This document shows positions 11,922 to 21,376 of a stretch of 64,000 nucleotides of DNA, one piece after another. The DNA is from Saccharina japonica. Lineage: Eukaryota > Sar > Phaeophyceae > Laminariales > Laminariaceae. Under the pieces are notes generated by a model, which saw nothing but the letters and a program-made list of their open reading frames with translations, made no database searches and was not told where the DNA came from. Both the position numbers and the translations under genes were made by a program. Position 1 is the first letter of the stretch, and each line of letters starts with the position of its first letter. The stretch lies in NCBI GenBank assembly GCA_008828725.1, contig MEHQ01000040.1, positions 39,659 to 103,658 on the forward strand, read 5' to 3'.

Positions 11922-12760
11922 ATGACTGCAAGAACGATGCCCCCGAAAAAGCGACGGGGAACCAAGGCGCGAAAACGATTTACAACCCTGGTCGAGGGAC
12001 AGCACAAGTACAACAAGGCGTTGCGTTGCTTCTTTTTAGGGGCAGAGTCGGAGCCTCGATCGCAGTGAGCGATATCGGTTTGCGATCGGGCGCACGCCCT
12101 CGGCGCAATTCGTTGGCAGTGGTGTGCCCGGCGAACGCAGGCGACTCTTATCCGAGAGCGTCCATCCCTACGCTCGCGTGCAGCTTCTACTCGACTTTAT
12201 AGTGCACACTCCCCCGTTTCAGAAAGTTCAAAATCACACGCCACGGGCATCAGCAGAGAAAGTCAAACCTGGAGGCTGGAGGAAGGACGCCCAGCGCGAG
12301 AAGGAGGCCGAAGACTTTGTAGCTGGCAATATGCGGCAAAAGGGTGTTACTTCTGAACTCCGAACAACTCCGCACTCAACTGGCTCACCGCGGTTGTGAC
12401 ATGGAGGTCAAAAGATCTCGCACCTCGCACGCTCGTTTCGTGAATGACGGCGTTCGTAAAGAGTTGGATGGCGGTTGAGGAGCGGTGGAAAAGTTTCCAG
12501 TGTGTGCGGCGTCAATGGAGAAATGTGAAATGTGTTGGTTCGTCATGTTCTACTCCTGTACGAGCGATGCTGCACGGTGGGAATCAGGGACAACTCCAGA
12601 GCCACGAGGGAACTCTCGCGCAGCTCATGGACGCAAGCGTCGGTGGCAGAAGCCGAGCTACTCCGGTTGGATTTGTCTCAACAAACGCTTGGAAGAGCCA
12701 GCACTGCTCCTTGTTCAACGAGAGCTCTACTGATACAATGTACCAGGTACCAGATACGAT
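11922..12760 (+). pseudogene. Decayed gene of unknown function
   Basis: Four coding-like stretches follow one another in different frames. The first starts at ATG 11922 (TMPPKKRRGTKARKRF) and stops at 12066. The second overlaps it at 12064 (SERYRFAIGRTPSAQFVG onward) and is open to 12399. The third begins near 12335 (VLLLNSEQLRTQLAHRGC) and stops near 12478. The fourth starts at ATG 12468 (MAVEERWKSFQCVRRQW). The basic N terminus and the amphipathic helical stretches look like protein, but no family is recognised. Successive shifts can be explained by small indels or by very short introns. An 8-bp tandem duplication near 12525-12540 is present only in copy 1 and changes the downstream frame. 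Confidence 0.4.
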
Positions 12761-13395
12761 GCATTGGAACTATACGTAGGTACTCGTAGTCTATTCTGGT
12801 ACTGCTGCTGTACTTCGCGTACGAGGTGCAGGTACGCTTGGTGCAGCGCTACTTTCTTTGAGTTGATACGTATATAGCAGGAACAGGTTCCTATGGTATC
12901 GCCTGTGCAAGCGCTCGTTTCAGTCAGTTGCCGTAAGTGCGCTCGCTTCAGTGCGGCCATCAATCGGGAATCAATTCGAATTTTGAAAGAAGGAAGGAAC
13001 ACCACGAGCCCTGCCGTAGGCTACTGCTGCAAGATCAAGATTGATACATCCCATGCCGGTACCAGGTACATGCACTCTGTCCGAAATAGTAAGAGCCATT
13101 GAATTCTCATATTCATACCAAAACGTTCCTTATGTATCCAGACAGAGTGGTGCAATGACTGCTGTACCTGGTGTGATACCTGGTACGACGTGCAGTGCCT
13201 TCCTGGTATCATACATATACTAATGCAGCAGCTGTAGGTCTATATTATTTATGTACCAACATACCGCACGTAGGAGCATGGTACTGAGCTGGCCATTCAA
13301 CCTCCCCAAATGAAAGAGACAACCCCGATCGAATACAGCAGTGCACTCGTGACTCGCGACCATGCCCGACCCAAATCAGGGATGTACATTATTTT
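12761..13395. other. Unassigned region rich in TACCAGGTA-type motifs
   Basis: No gene recognised. TACCAGGTA or its complement occurs at 13060-13068 and 13177-13185, with another just upstream at 12741-12749. TACTCGTA occurs at 12781-12788. The copy 2 counterpart is about 45767-46399. Confidence 0.5.
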
Positions 13396-13575
13396 ACCTT
13401 GTTCGTGGCACTGCTCGCGACATGTGACGGCAAGGCCCACAGGTTGGGGGCTAGGGTTAGGGTTAGAGGTAGGGTTGCCGTGAAGCTTGCCGTGGGCCTT
13501 GCCGCGGCAGTCGTTCCGCAAATGCCGCGACATGATGTCGCGGCACGTCGCGGGCATTACCACGAAAAAGTAAAG
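13396..13575. repeat. Palindrome cluster with TTAGGG-like tract
   Basis: At about 13447-13476 the sequence reads GGGCTAGGGTTAGGGTTAG and then a degenerate repeat, resembling two to four TTAGGG units. It sits inside an inverted repeat pairing 'GGCAAGGCCCAC' (about 13430-13441) with 'GTGGGCCTTGCC'. Downstream, 13522-13544 is an 11-bp perfect palindrome, 'TGCCGCGACAT' and its complement around one base. This may be an interstitial telomere-like remnant or a chance G-rich repeat. Confidence 0.55.
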
Positions 13576-13984
13576 TTATGTGCATGTATGTACATGCCTC
13601 AAAAAGTCTGTCGCTATACTCACCATTTGTTCTACTACACTGCACGCAGGCAGTCCGGAATCTCTCGTGCGATTCATATTAATAGTCTATCAAGAGGTGA
13701 TCTGTCTTGCACTACTACGTCGGTTCCCTGGTTTACGTACGTGGTCTACTATTGTAGTATAGCTCTTGCTCCACTACATCATACTATGACACCGCTGCTG
13801 CTGTGTTACATGGGCGCGAACCGCAATAGACCAAGTTATATCTCTTAAATTTAAGAACGGATGCCGTGTGCCGTACTTGTGCAGCAGAGCGATCACGGCA
13901 ATAATGCTGTCCGCAGGTTTCCCCCCCCAACGAGTTTCTCGTTCCCGTCGTGTGTGGCATGTGGCATCAGCAGTTACTAGTAGT
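13576..13984. other. Unassigned region holding two copy-specific TA insertions
   Basis: No gene seen. At 13734-13735 copy 1 has a single TA where copy 2 (46741-46754) has TA-GCTTGAAGAA-TA. At 13839-13840 copy 1 has a single TA where copy 2 carries the 1281-bp insertion. Confidence 0.6.
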
Positions 13985-14430
13985 GTTGTGAACCAACAAC
14001 CAGAAAAGCGTCTTTCGATCGGTTGTTCGGTCGATTTTATATGATTGAAACCAACCATTTTTGAATCGTTTTTCGGTTGCCAAAAACCGACCGAAATCAC
14101 AACCGACTTGGCATTTTTAGTTCCCTGTACCCTACGCCGATAACACGTACATATCTGCTTGAAAAGCTCAAAAGCCGACCAAAACCGACCGACAGTGTTT
14201 AGTAAAACAACTCAAAATCTACAGAGCCATTTTCCCAGTCGGTGCACAATCCTGAAACCAACACACGCACATCGAATCCTTCTCAATCTCGGTCTTACAT
14301 TCGGTATTTTTGTTGGGAAACCGACCGAGGAACAGGACGATAATAAGTGTTCGGTTTCGGTTCACTTCGGTTAGATGAAAACATCGACCGAAACAGACCG
14401 ATATTTTCGACAATAGTAAGGAATAAGTAA
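13985..14430. repeat. CGGTT/AACCG-rich repeat
   Basis: Dense, imperfect CGGTTTT, ACCGACCGAAA and TCGGTTTCGGTT words on both strands give much self-complementarity, for example about 13985-14100 pairing GTTGTGA with TCACAAC. The style resembles the interior of the hAT-type element at 17881 but the words differ (GACCGAA against ACCGGTT). Probably a decayed inverted-repeat transposon; boundaries are uncertain. Confidence 0.5.
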
Positions 14431-15398
14431 ATGTCGCTCTTTCAGATTTGATTGGTGAAACGTCGGTTAGGAGTTGGCAACAACGTTCATAGGTGAGACT
14501 ACAGCAGTATTGGTGTACTGGTAATTTTGTCAAGTATTTAGGTGTGATTGATCTATTAATATAACCTTTCACGTTTTAAGCCAGTGTATTATATTGATGA
14601 GTAGTTTTTTTTTAGTATTATTTTAGTCTACGAGTATTGCATGCGGATGGCATGATGACTGGAATAGGCGCTGCACATTGTCAGATGGCCAAAGGAATAA
14701 TAAAACAAAAACTCGACCGAGTAAGTTAAGTTTTCCGTTCTCACCACTAGCCATCGTACGTACTGCCTGTGTACGGCCGGCTATCTTCTCGAGGAGGAAA
14801 ACAATGATTTGTATACGAGTATATGTACGAAGTACAGCAGTATATTCCATATACAAGGCTTACGTACTGCTGCTGCATTAGACTGACACTGTACAGGCAG
14901 CACAGCAGCAGTTTGGTTTGTATCAAGTCGAGTCGCCGGACGGGGAAAACTCCGCCCTTCCAGCGCCCGACGTGCAGCAGGAAGCGGCTCAGGGGCCTAG
15001 TTATCCTTGGCTCCCACATTCCTTGCCTCTCGACCGCTCCAATGCTTCAATCAATGTTACCGCTCGTGAGCGTGTGTTGTCTTGATCATCACGACTGACT
15101 GTCCCCAGAAACATCAGACTTGGACTTGGCTCCATCAACACCAGTACTGACGGAAAACATCTTCCTGCTCTTTTCTTCGCTTGAAATCCTGCCTCAATAC
15201 TTATTTACCCGGTACACATCTTATATATACCAGAGATATATACGCCACCACCTGTACATATGTACATATCATACGTAAACATGCATATAAGTACAATATG
15301 TATTTGGACGAAGCTTACCGTAGGCTCACATTATCACATTATCCCCTGCCGTCCTGCTGCCTTCCCCCCCCCCCGCCTTCCTGTTTTACTTGCCGTGC
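14431..15398. other. Unassigned region
   Basis: No gene or repeat family recognised. It contains TACAGCAGTA and TACGAGTA motifs (about 14504, 14628, 14814 and 14831) and a C run at about 15366-15374. The copy 2 counterpart is 48733-49700. Confidence 0.45.
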
Positions 15399-15787
15399 TT
15401 GAGCTATGGGAGAAGAGCATGGTCAAAGTGAGAGCTCAGGTAAAGATGAGAGCGGAGTGGACCAATTGGGGTCTCGCGTTTGGTTTACAATGGCACGAGA
15501 CAGCCCCCCCGGCTCTCTGTGCCTCCTCCTTAGAGCCCACGCCGTCGGTTGCCGCGACACCTGCCGTCAACCCGCGTGCCAACGGGGAGGCTGTCGTAGG
15601 CCAGTCGACACGTTGGCACGGGGGTTGGTGGCAGGTGTCGGGGCAATCGACGGCGTGGGCCCTGAAGAGAAGTTAGCGGGGCTGTCTCCTGTCACAGCAA
15701 ATCAAACGCCGGACCCCAATTGGTCCACTCCGCTCTCATCTTTTTCATGAGCTCTCACTTTGACCATGCTCTTCACCCATAGCTTAA
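15399..15787. mobile_element. Long fold-back element with two arms of about 190 bp
   Basis: The left arm starts 'TTGAGCTATGGGAGAAGAGC'. The right arm is its complement, ending 'TTCACCCATAGCTTAA'. Pairing continues inward through the CCAATTGG-containing block, through GGCTGTCTC against GAGACAGCC, and through 'GCCCACGCCGTCGGTTGCC' against its complement, to a small loop near 15590-15600. A 114-codon open frame crosses the palindrome but is a by-product of it. A transcript would form a long hairpin, so a small-RNA source is possible; this is inference. No target duplication was found. Confidence 0.8.
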
Positions 15788-16962
15788 ATACCGCCAATGT
15801 CGCCTCCGGTGTGGCAGTCGAAGGCTGAAATGACTTGGCGGTCCAGGGAGTCAGGTTCGCGAAGGCGGGCAACCGTGAGGGGACATGCTCTCTCTCCCCT
15901 GATGGATAACCTTCGCTTTTCTTGGAGCTCGCTCCCAGGCCGCCATATGCAGGCGACATCAACAGATAGCGGTAAGCGCTACGTACCTATGTATTATACA
16001 TACTGCTATAGTCGTATGAAAAGGGAAGTAGAGGCGCAGCCATGCATTTCTCTCATTTTTTTTGTTTTTATTGTTTTTAATTATATATACGTATACTATG
16101 ATACGGGGTTTCCTTTATGCTCTTCGACGAGGATGGCGTTGTTTGTGCATACAAATACCATAGGAATGGTTGTTGTGAAGCTCCGCTGCTCTCTCTCTCT
16201 CTTTTACAGCGCTCCTCGGTCTTCTCTCTCTCTCTTTTACGTATCTCTCTGTCGTTCTTTCCAATTGGTACTTTCAAGTCTTGTTTTTCTGTGCCGCTGT
16301 CTTTGGTTGTAATATCAATATTGTATATAGAGCATGCCCGTCCCTTTACCGTTTGAGGACTGCTGTACCCCCCTTAGGGTGACGACAGGGGACTATTAAT
16401 AACCACTTGGAAGGACTATACTTTAGGGTGTATGCTTCTGTATCATAGCGCAGTGCTATCAATACAAGGGTTACAAAGGTACCATTATTATCAGTAACAA
16501 CACGAAACAAGTATTGTTCATCACCCAGCGAGGCGGGGCGGTCACGTTTAAGCTTCTCGCTACGAGTACTCGTATAATCCAGGACGCGTTTTTGTTTCAT
16601 TCTGGTTTTGGCAGTACGCAGCTTTTCAGGCGAGATCTGCCTCACCAATGCTGGGAGAATTTAATTCCAACTTCAGTTTTGGGTTGCGCGCCGCGCGTTT
16701 TCCTTCTCGTCCCGACTGCTTTCCGCGTGTTGTGTTTTTAGAGGGATAAGCCGATATCGCTTTGTCGAGCACATACCTCTTATTTTTTCTTATTTTATTT
16801 TTTCAACTTTACGAATGTCACTGCTGTTTCACAACATTTAGGTCTGCTGTCGCCTGTCGCCCGCGATTCTTTGGCGCTGAAACGTCTTCTCGAAAAAAAA
16901 ACGTGACTATGAGTTGGTTGGTGCGAAGGAAAACAACAATAGGTGTACAATAGGTACATAAG
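15788..16962. other. Unassigned region with CT microsatellite
   Basis: No gene recognised. CT-rich runs lie at about 16188-16250. Copy 2 (50510-50517) has TACTCGTA where copy 1 (16207-16208) has only CA, and has lost part of the second CT run. The copy 2 counterpart is 50090-51265. Confidence 0.45.
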
Positions 16963-17320
16963 TTTTTTTTTTTTTTAAACTTTTTTTCCATCCCATGTAT
17001 TATCTTCGCCCTTCCTTTCTCTCTCCTTCCTATTGATAGTCGTAACTCAGATCCGGGGTGATGAGGTAGGTTCTTCTTCCCTTCCTCCCCCACTACAGCA
17101 GTTCTTGCCTTGCTTTTTTATCGCGAGAAGATTGCAGCACTTTCTTCCCTCGTCAACTCTCGTCGAATTGTGCTTACCCATGCTATAATATGCGCTCTCG
17201 ACAGTTGGTGTCATTTGAAAATAGAAGTCTCCATACGGAGACTCGAACCCTGGACCTCCAATCTAACAGGCTTCGTGGATACCTGTTAAGACCACCGGGG
17301 CGACCGGCTTGGGCTTTCTC
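16963..17320 (-). mobile_element. tRNA-derived SINE-like retroposon
   Basis: On the minus strand a tRNA-like head at about 17320-17230 carries an A-box-like 'TGGTCTTAACAGG' (17282-17294) and, about 45 bases on, a B-box-like 'GGTTCGAGTCT' (17239-17249). The body follows to about 16985 and ends in an A tract, seen as 14 T bases at 16963-16976. The head does not fold into a canonical tRNA because the acceptor strands do not pair, so a functional tRNA is unlikely. Parts of the same body recur at 17797-17880, 19125-19215 and, in copy 2, 53381-53515. Recurrence, polymerase III-like boxes and an A tail together suggest a SINE. No target duplication was found. Confidence 0.55.
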
Positions 17321-17796
17321 GAAACTCGCCTCTGGGAGCATTGTTTTTAGTAGCATAGAGCTTACCACGTATACGAGTGTGCTCCGGAACATGTTTATTC
17401 ATAGGGCACACTGCTTTGTGCGTAATACTCTGGTAAGGGGCAAGCTATAGGCAATATCTAGAGACAAGAGGGGGGCAGCCTACGTGCTGTGTGTCATACT
17501 CATGCTTCCGATGGTACATGTTTTCATGCTCAAATCGAGCCGGTTGATGTCATTTGTGTTGATTGATTCGTTACACCGCTGCTGTGTGTTGTCTTGCGCT
17601 ATATACGAGTATTAGTACATAATACACGGACTATTAATAGTATTTACCTGAAACCTGGTAAGTATTAACACGCATATATACGTACGTATATACGTAGACT
17701 GCTGTCGTGCTGTACTTTATTCATATCGTATCATGCGTATAATACAACTATACAACTGCTGTACATGCGCTGACTGCCCCGGTCGTCAGTTTTTAT
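17321..17796. other. Unassigned region
   Basis: No gene seen. It contains CTATTAATAG (about 17629), TACGAGTA (about 17603) and CGTACGTA words. The copy 2 counterpart is about 51624-52101. Confidence 0.45.
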
Positions 17797-17880
17797 CTAA
17801 TTTTATTTTCTCCATCTCATTTATTGTCTTCGCCCTTATTAATAATATTAAGAGTCGTAGCTCAGATCCGGGGTCACGAA
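17797..17880 (-). mobile_element. SINE-like fragment, interrupted by the hAT-type element
   Basis: Matches 16985-17060 (T/C-rich start, 'GTCTTCGCCCTT', 'AGTCGTAGCTCAGATCCGGG') and stops exactly where the element terminus TAGAGGTGGG begins. In copy 2 the remainder of the SINE body resumes after the element, at 53381. Confidence 0.65.
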
Positions 17881-19095
17881 TAGAGGTGGGCACCGTTGAA
17901 AAAACCCGGTTTAAACCGGTTTTTGGAAATCCAGCAGGCGTGTACGAGTAGTCGGTTTTTGAAAAAAACGCGTTTTGTTTCGCTGGAAACCGGTTAACCG
18001 AAAACCGGATAAAACCGGATAAAAATGGATAAAAACCGGATAAAACCGGTAGCACCGGACAATTTCTTCTACAACCACCACCAGTACTTACAATAGGAAA
18101 AACTTTCACGTACGACATCTGTATAATAATATATTTTCACTTTTTTTGGACTCTTTGAAAAAAAAGTTAATTTTAGTCTGAAAACAAAATATATTGAAAT
18201 TAGTGTGGACATTGTTGTCTTGAAATTAGTGTTGATATTTGTACTTGATTTTAGTGTAGGGGTTAGACCGCGCGCAGGAACTCCCTCCAAATACGCTGAT
18301 CTGCAAGGCATAGAAAACAAAGACAGGAAGCGAGTAATCGCGAAGAAGAAAGCAAAGGAAGCCAAGAACTTCTCCTTCGGCAGTTCAAGGCTGAGAGTGA
18401 CTGTCACCTTAGCAGGGTTGGTCTTGCCTGTCGTATATGGCATTGCATTGTCTGCTCTGCTTACTGCACTGAGCGTAGTATCTCTGTGTCGTAGTTTTGT
18501 GACCACAGGTTTGGTACCTTTTTAGGACGAAGAATCGGCACGGACACTGGGTGTACTGGATGTCGACGGGTAGAAAGGAAGGTTTAATGTGAAGAACACA
18601 CACACACACACACGAAGAAGATATATATGCCGACCCAAAGATTGTGTCCTCCTCATACGGGATGTACATCCTACATGAGGGCATGTAAAATCCGTAAGTA
18701 CGCGCGATCGAAGTATTACACTCAGCTAGCAAAGATGAGCTTCGACGAAATCCTCGAGCTCACAGCTGTTGTTTTTTTAATTTTTTTAATATATGCCGAG
18801 GAAAGCTTCCGAAGCCCACAAGGTCTATATGTATACGTAGTTTATAACACGTATGTATGTATATAGACTACAGTATATTATTTCTGTACGCCAATCGTCG
18901 TCAGAGGAAGTAGACTAGATAGTAATAAGGGGGTGATACAATTGACTTGTTGCTTCTTTAGGAAACGAGGCACTGAGAATGTTTTCCATTCATTTTTCTC
19001 TTTCAATAGGATTGCTATGTTGTGGGCGGTGGGTCGTGGTTGGAGGTGGGCACCGTTAAAAAACCCCGCTTCAAACGGGTTTTTGGAAACCCAAC
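17881..19095. mobile_element. hAT-type element, left part only (copy 1)
   Basis: Starts with the terminal sequence TAGAGGTGGGCACCG and continues with CCGGTTT-rich sequence. The element is complete in copy 2; here the right terminus is missing. A second, same-orientation terminus-like block (AGGTGGGCACCGTT) at about 19038 suggests a nested or tandem insertion. The part 18411-18785 is absent from copy 2. No transposase is recognised; an 87-codon frame in the copy 2 interior and others here have no visible domain. Confidence 0.65.
18497..18616 (+). repeat. Dispersed repeat DR2, member 2, with CA microsatellite
   Basis: Starts 'GTGACCACAGG', contains 'CACTGGGTGTACTGGATGTC' and 'GACGGGTAGAAAG', and ends in 'TTTAATGTGAAGA' plus a (CA)n run at about 18597-18614. 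It lies in the 375-bp block present only in copy 1. Confidence 0.55.
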
Positions 19096-19305
19096 ATGCG
19101 AACAGCTGACCGCTGTTCAATGGAAAAAGTAGTGGGGGAGGAGGGAGAGGAGCCTACTTTGTGACCCCGGATCTGAGTTACGACTAGGGAGGGAGAAAGA
19201 CACAAGTAAGTGCGAAGATAATAATAAGGGGGTGATACAATTGACTTGTTGCTTCTTTAGGAAACGAGGCACTAATAATGTTTTCCATTCATTTTTCTCT
19301 TTCCT
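18923..19305 (+). repeat. Pair of direct repeats about 300 bp apart
   Basis: About 83 bp from 'TAATAAGGGGGTGATACAAT' to 'CATTCATTTTTCTCTTTC' occurs at 18923-19005 and again at 19222-19305 with a few changes. Copy 2 has a single, more diverged form at about 52852-52930. Between the repeats lies an inverted SINE-like fragment (19125-19215). This duplication belongs to the rearranged copy 1 version of the hAT block. Confidence 0.65.
19125..19215 (+). mobile_element. SINE-like fragment, inverted
   Basis: The complement of this stretch reads 'AGTCGTAACTCAGATCCGGG', then GTCACAAAGTAGGCTC and a CTCCCCCACTACT block. It matches the SINE-like body at 17035-17096 without the hAT insertion, and so serves as an empty-site paralogue. 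Confidence 0.6.
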
Positions 19306-20002
19306 TGTGCTTTTGACTTGTCTCTTTATCTTTGTCTTCGTCTTTTTCCCTTCGTTGCTTTTGACCTTTTGCAGTTACACTGCTCGCAGGCCGGGGGTAC
19401 ATCAGTCACACGGGACCATAGTTCCCTTCCCCCGTATCATGTCTGCGTTTATAATCGGGGTGGAGGACTCGATTTGTTTGCCTGACCGGCGTGAACCCGG
19501 CACGGAACACCCCGGCATTATAGGGGCACCAAGATAGAATCAGGGGGCGTGTACCCCCGATTGGTGATGTTGACTTTTCCATTTTTATTTTTACCTTCAC
19601 ATAGCGTGTAGAGGGGAGCGGAGGGCTCCAGACTATCTGTTTTTGACTGGCTTTGATCGCTTTGCGGACCCTTCGGGTTCCACTTTTATTTCAGTATACC
19701 TTTTTTGGGTAAGTTAGCCTGTGACCACGGGAATCGACCGTGTCAAGTGTTGGATTAGTACGGACAGATGGAGGTACTGGATAGAGAGACCGGCACGGTT
19801 TTTAATGTGAAGACAACAACAACAACAATACAGAATAGCATACCCCCCCGTAATATATAGGAACACAGCGCTCAACAGCAGTAGATAGAAATGTTTGTAC
19901 TATTAATACAGTATAGTAGTGTCACAATGTCACAATATTGCTGCGCGCGTGCGGCACAGGAGGTCAAATGCAGTGAATGTAATGTACTGTCTAGTTCGAA
20001 TG
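19306..20002. other. Copy-1-specific sequence with DR2 member 3
   Basis: Not present in copy 2. No gene recognised. A T-arm-like CCGG-GTTCACG-CCGG and an anticodon-arm-like hairpin lie on the minus strand at about 19484-19550, but a full tRNA does not form. DR2-like sequence (GTGACCACGGG, TACTGGATAGAGAG, TTTAATGTGAAGA) spans about 19720-19815. An AAC microsatellite lies at about 19814-19828. Confidence 0.5.
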
Positions 20003-20400
20003 TATACCCCGCCAAGCCCAGCCCCCCAGGCTACGAGCGTATTATAGTATTATAGTATTATATGGCCGATGCTGCAATCGTCAGTTACTTCTGGACAGTT
20101 ACTCTTGACTTTATACTGTATCAAGTCCTGAAGTGGCTAACACGCCAGGCTCACATTGCGTCGGGGGGGGGTATATTATATCACATGATCATATTACAGT
20201 ATATACAGCAATCAGAACTCCCGATGTACCCAAAAACCATGTATACCCCCTTTTTTACACACCCTACCAGGTATTTGGTTCTGATTACTGTGTATAGTGT
20301 ATAGTGTGTAGTGTGTATGTGTATGCTCCCCCTAAATAGTGCGGGTAGGCGCTATTCGACACTATAGCCCACGAGGGAAGAAAGGGCTGAAACTTTCTAG
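20003..20400. other. Unassigned shared region
   Basis: No gene seen. It has a repeated GTATAGTGT/GTGTAGTGT microsatellite at about 20289-20318, one unit longer in copy 2, and TACCAGGTA at 20265-20273. The copy 2 counterpart is 53761-54170. Confidence 0.45.
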
Positions 20401-20640
20401 CATATTTAGCTGTAAGCGTGGATGCAGGGGGAGGGAGAAGGGAGGGGTGTACGAGGAAGGGACAGCCTCAGTCGCGAGGGCGGGAGCGAGGGGGGGAAGG
20501 AGGGAGGGAGGGAGAGGGGGAGGGAGATAGGGAGGGAGATGGGGGAGGAAGAGCGGAGCGGAGGCGAAGGGAGGGAAGATGAGTCTGATGGTTGCATTAT
20601 AGCGGGGGACATTGGGGGGGGGGGGGGGGGGGTGTACTCA
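20401..20640 (+). repeat. Purine/G-rich tract ending in a poly-G run
   Basis: Almost only G and A, with repeated GGGAGG and GGGAGGGAG blocks and a final G run of about 20 at 20612-20631. Four or more G3 blocks in close spacing could form a quadruplex. Copy 2 shares only the first part (to about 54245), then has its own AGGG repeat and different sequence. Confidence 0.7.
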
Positions 20641-20642
20641 TG

Positions 20643-20838
20643 TTGTGCACGGCCGTAGTCATATGACCATAGACCCTCGCATCCCTACAATGCCGGGACG
20701 GAGCGCGTTGGGTTTTCACCAACCAGGCAGACATTGCTTGCACCAAGCGCGAAACGCCGTGAGGTATTGGGCGAGTCGCATGGAGGGTGAGCTGCATCCT
20801 GCTAAGAACCGCCTCTGAGGCGGACTTGCATATGGACG
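20643..20838 (-). repeat. Dispersed repeat DR1
   Basis: The complement of this stretch aligns along its length with 26192-26372, including CCGCCTCA, GCGGTTCTT, CATGCGACTCGCC, TTGGTGCAAG and AATGTCTGC, and ends GACTACGGCC. It is present only in copy 1. Substitutions between members are not concentrated at third codon positions, so a non-coding repeat is more likely than a gene family, although both can be read as similar peptides. Confidence 0.7.
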
Positions 20839-20894
20839 ACAGCTTCAATGAGTTAATTTAATTTCTGGTGTGGCCACTTCCGGAGACAGCAATG

Positions 20895-21290
20895 GGTTTT
20901 ACTATGTAACTGCCTCGCGGACGCCTTACCATATTAACACTACGTGAAACGACCATTCCCCTTGTGCGGAACAAAGGTTCTCCACCCCGCACAAATGATC
21001 TACTCGACCGCCAGCTTTGGTGACCGCCAAAAAAAAATAACAAAAAAAAAACGGCACCCTGGTTGTCTAGCTCCACGCAGCGAGTGGCGTGTTTTACAGC
21101 GTCGTTGCCAACCGACGCCAACCCAACCTATAAATATAATATATGACCACTCCCTGAGACAGAATGGGTATATGTACTGTGTAACTGCCACGTGGGTGCC
21201 TTACCACATACACTACTACGTGATATGATCGTTCACCTTGTGCGGGGTTAAGGTTCTCCACCCCGCGCAAAAGGACCAAACTCGACGGGG
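20895..21290 (+). repeat. Two diverged direct repeats, copy 1 only
   Basis: A module of about 105 bp with 'TGTAACTGCC', 'GCCTTACCA', 'ACTACGTGA', 'CTTGTGCGG' and 'GGTTCTCCACCCCGC' occurs at about 20898-21005 and 21177-21282. Between them is an A-rich stretch and unrelated sequence. No gene recognised. Confidence 0.6.
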
Positions 21291-21294
21291 GGGG

Positions 21295-21295
21295 N
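21295..21295. other. Single N at a breakpoint between copies
   Basis: The N follows a G run and sits exactly where copy-1-specific sequence ends and sequence shared with copy 2 (from 54632) resumes. A contig join is suspected. Confidence 0.85.
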
Positions 21296-21376
21296 GTATT
21301 CGGGATAATCGCGGCATGCTGCAGTCGCCGGTGAAGTCTGCCGGTGAGAGTGTATCAGTGATGCTGTGTTGCCCTT

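Noticed and set aside
11483..12016. 177-codon minus-strand frame open in both copies
   Set aside because: It overlaps the plus-strand remnant starting at 11922 and the DR2 repeat. Near identity of the copies makes openness uninformative.
17230..17320. Functional tRNA gene on the minus strand
   Set aside because: The boxes are present but the acceptor strands do not pair, the T stem has a mismatch and no normal anticodon arm forms. Kept only as a SINE-like head.
19484..19550. tRNA-like arms on the minus strand (T-arm CCGG-GTTCACG-CCGG, anticodon-arm-like hairpin)
   Set aside because: The distance between the possible acceptor strands is only about 64 bases, the D-arm is missing, and the conserved A in the T loop is C.
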